Shown here: in pieces, positions 19,354-27,190 of the stretch
Position numbering within the stretch: position 1 is the first letter of the stretch
How the letters are laid out: every line of letters begins with the position of its first letter
From: Branchinecta lynchi
Taxonomy: Eukaryota; Arthropoda; Branchiopoda; Anostraca; Branchinectidae
Assembly (NCBI GenBank): GCA_023053575.1
Contig: JAKZAP010000003.1
Span: 3,324,561-3,388,560, forward strand
Reading direction: 5' to 3'
Length of the DNA: 64,000 nt
Notes under the pieces: generated by a model
The model's database searches: none
What the model saw: the letters and a program-made list of their open reading frames with translations, nothing else
Told to the model about the DNA's origin: nothing
Program-made: the position numbers and the translations under genes

Positions 19354-19622
19354 TTAAGTATATACTTGAAGTTTTGAAGTAGGTACTTGATTTTTTTAAG
19401 TAGGTACTTGAAGTTTTGAAGTAGGTACTTGATTTTTTTAAGTAGGTACTTGATTTTTTTAAGTAGGTACTTGATTTTTTGAAGTAGGTACTTGAAGTTT
19501 TTAAGTAGGTACTTGATTTTTTGAAGTAGGTACTTGAAGTTTTTAAGTAGGTACTTGAAGTTTTTAAGTAGGTACTTGAAGTTTTTAAGTAGGTACTTGA
19601 TTTTTTGAAGTAGGTACTTGAA
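19354..19622. repeat. 21-bp tandem array, about 13 copies, between PolB and ATPase
   Basis: The unit is AAGTAGGTACTTGA plus a seven-base variable part (TTTTTTT, AGTTTTG or AGTTTTT). Twelve good copies and one degenerate copy are visible. Each unit carries a small inverted repeat AAGTA-GG-TACTT. The array starts directly after the PolB stop and ends about 40 bp before the ATPase start context, so it fills the whole intergenic space. Confidence 0.95.
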
Positions 19623-19623
19623 T

Positions 19624-22600
19624 TTAATGTTTATAACCTAAAGGTAAAGTGTGTATTTTATCGCTTGTTACTATCCTTTTATCATCCTTAGGATCTAACG
19701 CTTTTTTATTCTGTTCTTCTAGAAACATATTGTGCTTGTATGATCTTAAGTTATACTGGGTTATAGAAAGGTTTTCCGTTTTACCAAACAGTACATCCTT
19801 ATAGTTTTGAATCGTAATTTTATCTTTAACTATATTGGTTTTTATTCCTTTCAGTTTTTTGCTAGCTTTTGAAGGGTCTTGGTTGTCCTTTAAATAAGCA
19901 TATACTTTTGATCGTAATCCAACAAACTCTGTCATAACCTGTCCACCTAATTCATCTTTCATCATTCCTATCACTTTCTTATTTACATTAGGAAACCTAT
20001 ACGGATTATCTTTCGCATAATCAGATGTATCGAACCTCTCATTCAAATCCTGTTTGATATCTTGATAAAAATCTTCAGTTCTAATATCATATATGAAAGA
20101 ATCAGTGTCCATATAACACAAATCAATTTTATCTCCATATTTAGGCTTCATATAATCATAATGGAATTCATACATCAATAACTTGGATAGTTCCAATACA
20201 GCAAAGCCGATATACATTGGTTTGTCTAATTTTATCTTTTCCTTTGACATTCTTGCTACTGAAAAGTTTTCACTGAATATTATTTCAGATTTAAAGTTGG
20301 GTTTCTTTATTATTTTTTCTCTTGTTGTATCATCCGTTATTATTTCCATATCCGCTCGCTTCCTTACGTTTTCCATAGTTTTTCCAAAGCAAGCATTATT
20401 CATAAGCTTAAAGAAGTCCTTCTCAAAATCATTTGTACCTTTAGTTCTAAGTGCTGTGTTGTGGTCTATATATCCTTTTAAGTAAGCACTTTCAGTGAAT
20501 CCTAGTATTCTGTGTACTCTTTTTAATATCAAGCCTTTTTGTAAATAAAATTCTAGATTCCTGTGGTGAACTACATAGTTGGTTTTATCTAATACTGTGG
20601 TACATAGCTTACCGTTAAAGTGTTCCGGTGCTAATGGTAAATCCTTGTGTAATTCGTGTAGTTCTTTTGGATATTCTAAATCTACCTCATATATAGCACC
20701 TACATTCTGTAATTTCATTATCGAATTGATATGAGTTTTTAGATGGTTGTAATACTCGATTGATTCGTATTCATTCCTTTCTTTCAAATCATCCGGTATG
20801 GAAATGAATTGGAAATCACTCGCTGGTAAATTCTGCGACATCGCCCACCCATATAAATTATTAGCGTCTAAATACATTAAGTAATTAGATGGTTTATGCT
20901 TATTATAATCACTTGTATATTTATTATTTGCTTTTGCGTATCTTTTTATACATTGGGATACACCACCTCTTATTCCCTTTTCAATGAATGTATACATGTC
21001 TTCCTTCGAGAATAGTGGTAGTTCTACTTTTGAATGCTTTAAGAAAGAATCCCATGTCAACCCAGGAGCTGAGAAGTAATGAAGTGGATCCAAATCATAA
21101 TTCCGTATACAAACGTTCCTGAAATTCTCCACAACATCTGATAGAATTAACACATCACTTTTTAGGTACAACTTGGTATAATCAAGTAATGTTTCACAGT
21201 TAAATTGTTTCCATATAGATACCGCTCTTTTATAATCACTTTTGTCAATACCTTTCCCTGTCAACCTAGAATAGAAGCTTTCTATTGGTGGTAACTTTGT
21301 ACATTTCATTTTATCGAAACTATCTACGAATTCATAGGGATACACCCCTTTTTTAATTATTTCTTTGAATTCATCTTCATTTTTGAAGCTGTTAGATGTG
21401 TACTTGAAATTCTGTCTTAGATGATTACAAGGTACTTTGCAATCACATGTTGCTAAATTTGCTGATAGTTTGTCTAAAGATGAAGCCATAAATCTAATTG
21501 AATCTATAAACCGGATCTCATATTTTATTTCCGTATCCGTCTTTCTTATACTTATTGATTTCGAGAATGATATGAAACTTTCTGCACTTTCAAAAATTCC
21601 GTTATCAGGTATCAATTCTCTAACAAACAGATGGGAATCATATTTAGATAAATTATGCATTACTACCGGGATATGCCTAGGAATCCTGTATTTCATATTA
21701 CATTCAGCATGAGCAAATCCCCTATCTTCTCCTGTCATGTGGTCGTGATCAAAGTGAGGATTTTCAGTAATTTCAGTTGTACAGATGTGACAAGTCTTAT
21801 TCATTAGATTTTTCCATTTTTCGGTAATTTCTGCATTGGTATAAGTATGGTTTCTTTGTCTGCTTTCATATTTGTTTGCAATTTCTGTGGATACTTTTGT
21901 AATGGTTTTAACAAAATGTTTTGCAGCGTCTTCACCGAAATAATCGTAGTATTTGTTCTGGTTTGTATCAAAGGAACAGCATACCTGAAATCCGTAAGCA
22001 AATGGCTTCTGTTTGGCCACTTTTATTGTTTTCTTCCCGTTTACCTGATTGTATTCTTCGTTATAAGACTCAAAGTCTGCTATTATGCAATAAGGTACTT
22101 TCATTTGTTTTGCAATATTTTTATATTGTATACTTGAACCTTCAGGAGGCATTATTATATCAGGATCTTCGCAATTATTTTTTCTTTCATGTTTTTCAAA
22201 GCATTCTTCCTTCTTAAAATGCCTTCCGCAATAAGTGCAGAGGTATGTCTTTGTTTTCTTTTTAGATATTTGAGGACCAACTAATCTGCTCAGATCCTTT
22301 ACCAGTACATAATGATTATCGAAATACAATAAATGAACGATATGTTTTGCAGTTTTCCCATTAATTGTACTTTTTAGTATATGACTTCTGATAATTTTCT
22401 CTTTTTCAATTTGAAATAAACAAATCTTAATGTTGTATCTATTTTCAAATTTGTGTATATCTTTAGTATCCATTGGGAAGTTGGTAACCCCTTCGAAATC
22501 AAATTCGTTTTCATATTGTTTATAATTTGATAGTCTATCAACATGATCCTTAGCTGGATGTAGATTTGCTAAGATAGACCAAAGGAAACATTTCTGGTCG

Positions 22601-23688
22601 TTATTTTTTATATTTATACACGCTTTTTTATTTTTTACGAAATCTGGTAGTATTTTAAACGTTCCTCCCATGTAAGATTCTATTCGCGTCATCCTATAAT
22701 CAATTCCTTCATACCGACTAAATTGTAGCCCAGATCGAGGGGTATTACTTAAAGAACTAAGTCTCTTGTTATTATCATTCAAATGATTATGAGCAAGAAT
22801 GCTATTTTTATTTAAAATCCAAGAAGTACTGTTGTAATATACTACTACTTCTTCATCATTCTCCTGTCGATGGAAAATAACCCGAGTTACAAACTGAACT
22901 CTATATTGATTTATTTCGTTCATTCGCCGCTGTATATCTGCGAAAGTAAAAGCAATAAGAGTATGCTCCTCAACTCCATTACCTTGAACTGAAACGTTTA
23001 CAGTGAATATATTCTCACTTTCGCTAAAAATAGTAGGCTGTTGTTCTTCTTCCGTTCTAAATACATGATCAGGAATTAATTTTTCTTGTTTAATTTTTTT
23101 CTTATTTATGAAGAGAGTTGATAAATCGACTACTTTTTCTTTATTGTTATCACTTCTTTCGATTTGAGCTCTAATGATATTACTATTTTTCTTTATAGTA
23201 TCTTCGTGTTTTTTAATAATATTATTATAGTATTCTCCAACTCTTTTTAGTACTTCTTCTCGGTTTCCGCGAGTTGATAGGTTCTTGTTTTTCAGAAATC
23301 TTTTTAATTCGCTTGTCTCTTTTTCTTTGTTATCATTGTATTCTTGTTTTAGTTTTGTAATGGTGATATTATTTTCTCTTATCTCATCTTCCAGAATGGT
23401 TCGTAATCTCGGTTCTGGTTTGTAGTCGGATGGTCTGTTCTTATTATGAGTTCTTTCGTTTCTGCGTTCAATTTTAATTTTATCTTCTGCTATCAAAATA
23501 TACTTATTAAGATGGTTTATTATATTATTTGTTATTTCATGTTTCTTAGCTCCATTTGTTTTGATTTTATTAATTTTCGCATAAGTCCGCAGTTCATTAT
23601 ATGTGTATAGCGACAATCTTTGTATAACCACTTTGTTGTTTGATATAACCTTTTTACAAAGCTGAATAACCTCTGCAGTATTCATCAT
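19624..23688 (-). CDS. PolB: Protein-primed DNA polymerase B, 1354 aa
   Basis: The element replicase. In order: two SAP-like helical modules (about 32-60 and 125-155); a domain with NNDQKCFLW (about 362-370) and DNHYVLVKDL (about 457-466), whose Cys and His placement recalls a cysteine-peptidase/OTU-like fold; a C2H2-type finger YLCTYCGRHF...H...C (482-506); exonuclease motifs ADFES (D538, E540), HNLSKYD (N679-D684) and YLKSD (841-845), with a CHIC...HFDHDH...AECN zinc-binding insert between the first two; polymerase motif A DANNLYGWAM (941-950); motif B MNNACFGK (1096-1103); motif C YMDTDS (1192-1197); and KVY (1261-1263). All catalytic residues are intact. It starts at ATG in ATTAAATG, and a divergent plus-strand gene begins at 24322. 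Confidence 0.97.
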   Translation of the reverse strand: MMNTAEVIQLCKKVISNNKVVIQRLSLYTYNELRTYAKINKIKTNGAKKHEITNNIINHLNKYILIAEDKIKIERRNERTHNKNRPSDYKPEPRLRTILEDEIRENNITITKLKQEYNDNKEKETSELKRFLKNKNLSTRGNREEVLKRVGEYYNNIIKKHEDTIKKNSNIIRAQIERSDNNKEKVVDLSTLFINKKKIKQEKLIPDHVFRTEEEQQPTIFSESENIFTVNVSVQGNGVEEHTLIAFTFADIQRRMNEINQYRVQFVTRVIFHRQENDEEVVVYYNSTSWILNKNSILAHNHLNDNNKRLSSLSNTPRSGLQFSRYEGIDYRMTRIESYMGGTFKILPDFVKNKKACINIKNNDQKCFLWSILANLHPAKDHVDRLSNYKQYENEFDFEGVTNFPMDTKDIHKFENRYNIKICLFQIEKEKIIRSHILKSTINGKTAKHIVHLLYFDNHYVLVKDLSRLVGPQISKKKTKTYLCTYCGRHFKKEECFEKHERKNNCEDPDIIMPPEGSSIQYKNIAKQMKVPYCIIADFESYNEEYNQVNGKKTIKVAKQKPFAYGFQVCCSFDTNQNKYYDYFGEDAAKHFVKTITKVSTEIANKYESRQRNHTYTNAEITEKWKNLMNKTCHICTTEITENPHFDHDHMTGEDRGFAHAECNMKYRIPRHIPVVMHNLSKYDSHLFVRELIPDNGIFESAESFISFSKSISIRKTDTEIKYEIRFIDSIRFMASSLDKLSANLATCDCKVPCNHLRQNFKYTSNSFKNEDEFKEIIKKGVYPYEFVDSFDKMKCTKLPPIESFYSRLTGKGIDKSDYKRAVSIWKQFNCETLLDYTKLYLKSDVLILSDVVENFRNVCIRNYDLDPLHYFSAPGLTWDSFLKHSKVELPLFSKEDMYTFIEKGIRGGVSQCIKRYAKANNKYTSDYNKHKPSNYLMYLDANNLYGWAMSQNLPASDFQFISIPDDLKERNEYESIEYYNHLKTHINSIMKLQNVGAIYEVDLEYPKELHELHKDLPLAPEHFNGKLCTTVLDKTNYVVHHRNLEFYLQKGLILKRVHRILGFTESAYLKGYIDHNTALRTKGTNDFEKDFFKLMNNACFGKTMENVRKRADMEIITDDTTREKIIKKPNFKSEIIFSENFSVARMSKEKIKLDKPMYIGFAVLELSKLLMYEFHYDYMKPKYGDKIDLCYMDTDSFIYDIRTEDFYQDIKQDLNERFDTSDYAKDNPYRFPNVNKKVIGMMKDELGGQVMTEFVGLRSKVYAYLKDNQDPSKASKKLKGIKTNIVKDKITIQNYKDVLFGKTENLSITQYNLRSYKHNMFLEEQNKKALDPKDDKRIVTSDKIHTLPLGYKH

Positions 23689-24321
23689 TTAATAGGGGAA
23701 CATTTTTATTAATGAATTTCCCAGTCTGCGTTTTCTCAGTCGTAAAGAAAATCATTGAATTTCTATTACCTTACTACTCTGTGAGAAAAATGTGTACACG
23801 GATTTCGCACATTCTTCACTACTCTTCATGTGACAAATGTGTGTGTGTAGTGGAATCCCACTTTTCGTACTACTCTTCATATGACAAATGTGTGTGTACT
23901 GGAATCCCACTTTCTGTACTACTCTTCATTTGACAAATGTGTGTGTGTAGTGGAATCCCACTTTTCGTACTACTCTTCATATGACAAATGTGTGTGTACT
24001 GGAATCCCACTTTCTGTACTACTCTTCATTTGACAAATTTGTGTGTACTGGAATCCCACTTTCTGTACTACTCTTCATTTGACAAATTTGTGTGTACTGG
24101 AATCCCACTTTCTGTACTACTCTTCATTTGACAAATTTGTGTGTACTGGAATCCCACTTTCTGTACTACTCTTCATTTGACAAAAATCATATATTTTTTT
24201 AAACTTTGACTCACAAGCTAAAAAAAAAAGAGAACCATACTGTAAAAGTAGCCTAGATGGTGGGTGTGTGGAAATTCGAAAAAATCAAATAATTTTTCGA
24301 AACAATTTTATTATATAATAA
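23689..24321. promoter_or_regulatory. Divergent intergenic region between PolB and the membrane-protein gene
   Basis: The region separates the two divergent starts. It holds the 49-bp tandem array and, at each edge, the start context common to this element: coding-strand CCCCTATTAAATG for PolB and TTATATAATAAATG for the 24322 gene. The same TAAATG context stands at 12558, 13969, 14356, 15111, 15939, 17024, 17969, 18614 and 19308 (minus) and at 25234 (plus). Upstream of it there is usually AAAATT or AAATTT and then a pyrimidine-rich stretch. The pattern resembles the TAAATG of poxvirus late promoters. It could also hold a replication or transcription enhancer; that is inference. Confidence 0.5.
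23815..24183. repeat. 49-bp tandem array, about 7.5 copies, upstream of PolB
   Basis: The unit contains TTCATTTGACAAAT, TGTGTGTACTGGAATCCCAC and TTTCTGTACTACTC. Left copies vary (TGTGTGTAGTGG, TTTTCGTACTACTC) and the four right copies are almost identical. The frame at 23712-23933 is a by-product of this repeat. Confidence 0.95.
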
Positions 24322-24744
24322 ATGGAAGAATTAGAAAAGAAAATGTATGTTTACCGTCGCAGTTACAAGTACTACAATCGTATAAGTAATAGCTTACTTG
24401 TATCCAAATTCCTCTTTTCGGCAGCAGGAATGTCTGCGTTTCTAGTGCTACCTTTAGCTTCTTTAAGTTTGGGTGCTGTTATCATCGAAATAATTGAAAA
24501 GCAGTTAAGCATTGCTGATAGAAAAGCAGAATTTAGGACAAATTACAATTTTTATACTGAGTTGTTCTCGATGCTAAAATGCGGACAGTTAACAATTGAG
24601 GAGGTAATTCAGAGAGAAACAGAGATGCGTAAAACCTTTCGATTTTTTCCTCGCGAAAAATACATGAAACAGGTTCGCTTGAACGGTTATAAATATTGTA
24701 AGAACGAAACTATCAAAATACAAGAAAATTTACCAAAAATATAA
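24322..24744 (+). CDS. Small membrane protein of the Polinton, 140 aa
   Basis: The only internal Polinton gene on the plus strand outside the terminal repeats. It starts at ATG in AATAAATG. Residues 1-22 are basic and tyrosine-rich (YRRSYKYYNR). Residues 24-60 are strongly hydrophobic (LLVSKFLFSAAGMSAFLVLP and on to EII), enough for one long or two short membrane segments. The remainder is charged and helical, with RETEMRKTFRFFPREKY near 94-110. Similar small membrane proteins are common in Polintons; a holin-like or envelope/assembly role has not been shown. Confidence 0.7.
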   Translation: MEELEKKMYVYRRSYKYYNRISNSLLVSKFLFSAAGMSAFLVLPLASLSLGAVIIEIIEKQLSIADRKAEFRTNYNFYTELFSMLKCGQLTIEEVIQRETEMRKTFRFFPREKYMKQVRLNGYKYCKNETIKIQENLPKI

Positions 24745-25157
24745 AATTTTTGCAAAACCTCCCACCCCAGACTTTGAAGATTGAAGATGTTGTTAAAATA
24801 TCATATCTACACACATATACATATGTCTGGGGTAGCCCCGTATGGGGAGGAAACTCATCTCAGAGTTTTTTTCGCCATCACTCACTATCAACGGATTGCT
24901 GGTAGTGGGATTCGATCTCACGACATCGTTGATACAATGGTTTCTAAGTTTGCACGACTTAGAGCATTCTGCCAACGGGGCCCGAAAAATCTCCGCAACG
25001 AAATGTTTTGTGATGTGAATCATCTAATGCGCAATGAGATTTCCTGTTTTTTGTTGCCTTAAGAGCTTTATCAGTACTAGAGGTAGAATTGTTGGTTACA
25101 TTGAGGAGATTTTAATTTGATGATGTGATGAATATCGATTTGGATTTTTTTTTTACA
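24745..25157. other. Polinton region with SINE/tRNA-like sequence, no protein gene
   Basis: The open frame at 24781-25062 lacks the TAAATG context and overlaps a minus-strand tRNA-like sequence, so I do not call it a gene. The right part (25060-25157) shows nothing recognisable before the terminal repeat begins. Confidence 0.5.
24790..24984 (-). mobile_element. tRNA-Leu-like SINE or tRNA remnant inside the Polinton
   Basis: On the minus strand 24981 to about 24896 has an A-box-like TGGCAGAATGC, a CTTAGAA segment that would be the anticodon loop of tRNA-Leu(UAG), a variable-arm hairpin CATTG/CGATG, and a B-box GATCGAATCCCAC in a T-stem with one mismatch. The anticodon stem pairs poorly, so it is unlikely to be a working tRNA. 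Downstream on the minus strand is an unrelated body and an AT-rich tail (ATATGTATATGTGTG), the layout of a tRNA-derived SINE. It interrupts no gene. Confidence 0.45.
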
Positions 25158-25160
25158 TTA

Positions 25161-25196
25161 GATATTATCAATAAAAATATGTATGTGAGTTTGTGA
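25161..25196 (+). pseudogene. Truncated 3' end of the major capsid gene in the right terminal repeat
   Basis: Twelve codons including the stop match the end of the 12598-13971 gene (INKNMYVSL followed by TGA), but nothing of the gene lies upstream. This shows that the inner edge of the terminal repeat falls inside the capsid gene, by extension of the repeat inwards from the left end and copying to the right. Confidence 0.85.
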
Positions 25197-25233
25197 GTCT
25201 GGATTTTTATTTAATAAAATCATCCCCTAATAA

Positions 25234-25542
25234 ATGGAGTCCACAAAGGAAGTCTTGAATACAATCAGAATGAATAAATACAATGAGACAATCAGGAAAG
25301 AAGAACTAGTTCTAGGATTGAAATATACTATTGTTAAAATGAGAATTGCTAAGACAAAATATGGTGATAAGTTGGTTGTAGTTATTAATCATAATGACAA
25401 ACCATGTGATTTGTTTATAACACAGAAATATAATGCCATTGCTAACGAATTACTTTTAAAGAAAAATCTGGTTTTGCAGCCTATTGTACGCGAAAACAAG
25501 AACAAAGAAACATATGTGGATTTAGAACTGTTTACTCAGTAA
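25234..25542 (+). CDS. Terminal-repeat gene, 102 aa, possible OB-fold protein (right copy)
   Basis: The protein and the start context (CTAATAAATG) are identical to the left copy at 12252-12560. Transcription runs outward, towards the right end of the element. Having two identical copies may be a dosage effect or simply the result of repeat extension. No function can be assigned beyond the OB-fold-like pattern noted for the left copy. Confidence 0.75.
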   Translation: MESTKEVLNTIRMNKYNETIRKEELVLGLKYTIVKMRIAKTKYGDKLVVVINHNDKPCDLFITQKYNAIANELLLKKNLVLQPIVRENKNKETYVDLELFTQ

Positions 25543-25787
25543 TATTTGAATAAAAAATGAAAAATGTAAAAAAAAAAAGAAGTAGTGTACATTGTAGTAT
25601 TTTATATGTAGTAAAGGGTAATATTTCTCATTTCTTGTATCCTTTATTTTGGAAGTAAGAAAATAAAAATGTTCTTAAAAAGGGGGGTAATTTGGTAAAA
25701 AGGATGTTAAAATTTAAGAAATTGATGTTAAAATGGGGTTTTGAAATTGGGGGAAGGGTGGGCCAGAACCCCCTTTATATAACTACT

Positions 25788-25793
25788 CCACTG
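25788..25793. repeat. Target-site duplication, right copy (CCACTG)
   Basis: An exact repeat of 12000-12005 directly outside the right terminal repeat (element end ACTACT). Confidence 0.95.
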
Positions 25794-25829
25794 CATATAA
25801 GTTTCAGTTTCAGCTTCATCTTTTCAGTT

Positions 25830-25975
25830 TTATTGGACTATATATTTAAAGACAAAAAAAAATACACTATTAATATTCCTGCCGGGAAGGCACAAAACGA
25901 GTGATTGGCTACGGCAGGGATAGAACCGATATTAGTTAAACAACAAACAGAATCAACCAACTGAATACATGAAGA
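25830..25975 (-). mobile_element. tRNA-derived SINE-like sequence
   Basis: On the minus strand there is a D-arm-like CAGTTGGTTGATTC, then TATCGGTTCTATCCCTGC, which resembles a B-box, a related body, and an A/T-rich end near 25850. The short frame at 25692-25904 overlaps this and the Polinton end and is not a gene. Confidence 0.4.
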
Positions 25976-26016
25976 AAAAGGGAGGAGATGAAAAAAAATA
26001 ACCCATGTTTTCAACG

Positions 26017-26383
26017 TTAAAGGACCTGTCTTACCATAATACTAACTCAACTTACTTCCATAATCACTCCATATATTTATAAACCCGGAGACCCCAATTG
26101 CGGAGGTTACATGCTAACCCCTCTCACAGAACCACGCTGATTTACTCACTTGCCGTTTTTTGCTACCTTCGATGTGTATCCTGCTGTCGCAACGGTTGTC
26201 TGCGAGAAGTTTTTCCATCAGAAGAACCGGTTATGGAAATTGTTTCCCTCTTTTCGCTATAAGTCAACGGTTCTCGGAAGTGGCTTGAAACAGCCAACAC
26301 CGTGGGTTACTTGTTGAAAGCACAGCCTACTTTTAAAGTATTCAAATATTTTAAAATACTGTAAGTTGAAGAGTAAAAAGTGC
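26017..26383 (+). mobile_element. MITE family C, copy 1
   Basis: It begins TTAAAGGACCTGTCTTACC and contains AATCACTCCAT, CCGGAGACCCCAA and ATTTTAAAATACTG. The same blocks occur at 42890-43248, 44877-45210, 47977-48163 (partial), and in inverse orientation at 48838-49190 and 53128-53430. Intact copies end GCGAGGGGTCCTTTAA, so the terminal repeat is TTAAAGGAC. This copy lacks the right terminus. No coding capacity. Confidence 0.8.
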
Positions 26384-26389
26384 GACCCG

Positions 26390-26815
26390 GTGAAAAATGT
26401 GTAGCCTGCGTAGTAGTATGGTAGTAGTACGAAAACGTTGCATGTAATACTAAGTAAGTAAGTAATTTATTTATAACCCGCCGTTTTCAAAAAGCGGAGT
26501 AAATGAAGAAAGTAAATAAACAAAAAAACACATAAATAAATAAAATAAAACAGAAGTAAATAAAACACATAAATACTATGTAATAGCAAAGAATACTATC
26601 ATTTAATGTGCCTCAGACTGGTCCAGTCTTATGTAGTAGTATCCAGTAGCATCCTGTCTTACCATAGTAGCATCCAGTCTCGCTAATAGATAGCATATAG
26701 TAGTATGCAGTAACACGGTAGCCTCGAAGTAGAAGCATGTAGTAGCATCGTTAGTAATGCATGCTACTTTTTCGTACTACTTCATACTACTATTTTGAGA
26801 TAAATTTTTCATCGG
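26390..26815 (+). mobile_element. Family B repeat (AGTAGTA-rich MITE), with an inserted retro-element tail
   Basis: Blocks such as GTGCCTCAGACTGGTCCA and CAGTAACACGGTAGCC also occur at 30768-31017 and, inverted, at 33817-34610. In this copy 26453-26571 is an insertion flanked by AATACTA (26446-26452 and 26572-26578) and starting with AGTAAGTAAGTAA. That is a reversed 3' tail, so it is probably a 5'-truncated LINE or SINE inserted on the minus strand. Confidence 0.75.
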
Positions 26816-26994
26816 GGAGGGGTCCTTCAAATAGACAAGAGGGAAAAAGAAGGGAAACAAGGCTCCCAAAGAAGAAAGTTCAGTTCTGCTCCTTACGTTT
26901 GCCGTCTGTTCGGTTCACAAGGGAAGGAGAGGATACTATATTCCATTAGTGGTTGATCCGTTGAGCTAAAAGATTGGAGATCAGAGACTTGGGG

Positions 26995-27190
26995 CGAGAG
27001 ATGGAAGAGGCGGATTTTGTTTTTATTATGGGGAAGAAAACTTTGCTGGCCTTCGACGGCTTGGGTGGTTCCTCGGGATGTTATGGAGCATCGGGAGCAT
27101 TTTTCGGAGTAAGGGTTTTCTTATTTTGCAGTTTTTCCCCGCCCTGACTTCACGGGCTTTTGTGAATAAATTTATTCATCCATTCAGATA
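26995..27190 (+). mobile_element. LINE 3' end fragment
   Basis: It shares the GCTATGGAGCAT/TTATGGAGCAT block and a 3' tail (AATAAATTTATTCATCCATTC) with the element at 43900-44680. No ORF remains. Confidence 0.6.

Larger units (their letters stand above)
12006..25787 (-). mobile_element. Complete Polinton/Maverick (adintovirus-like) element, 13,782 bp
   Basis: The element is bounded by inverted repeats starting AGTAGTTATATAAAG and by the CCACTG duplication. It encodes the Polinton hallmark set: protein-primed PolB, FtsK/HerA-type packaging ATPase, adenovirus-type cysteine protease, RVE integrase, double-jelly-roll-type major capsid protein and penton-like minor capsid protein, plus fibre-like, virion-core-like, membrane and terminal-repeat proteins. 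Ten of the eleven gene blocks lie on the minus strand, antisense to DAAM. Gene spacing is tight (4-38 bp) from the ATPase to the major capsid gene, and wider around PolB where two tandem arrays lie. The near-identical terminal repeats and intact long ORFs indicate a recent insertion or recent conversion between repeats. Confidence 0.97.
25158..25787. repeat. Right terminal inverted repeat (about 630 bp)
   Basis: It is the complement of 12006-12636 with one homopolymer difference (A11 here against T12). It carries the second copy of the 102-aa gene and a cut-off piece of the major capsid 3' end. Confidence 0.95.

Noticed and set aside
23712..23933. 73-aa frame upstream of PolB
   Set aside because: It is a translation of the 49-bp tandem array.
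24781..25062. 93-aa plus-strand frame inside the Polinton
   Set aside because: No TAAATG start context, no recognisable domain, and it overlaps a minus-strand tRNA/SINE-like sequence.
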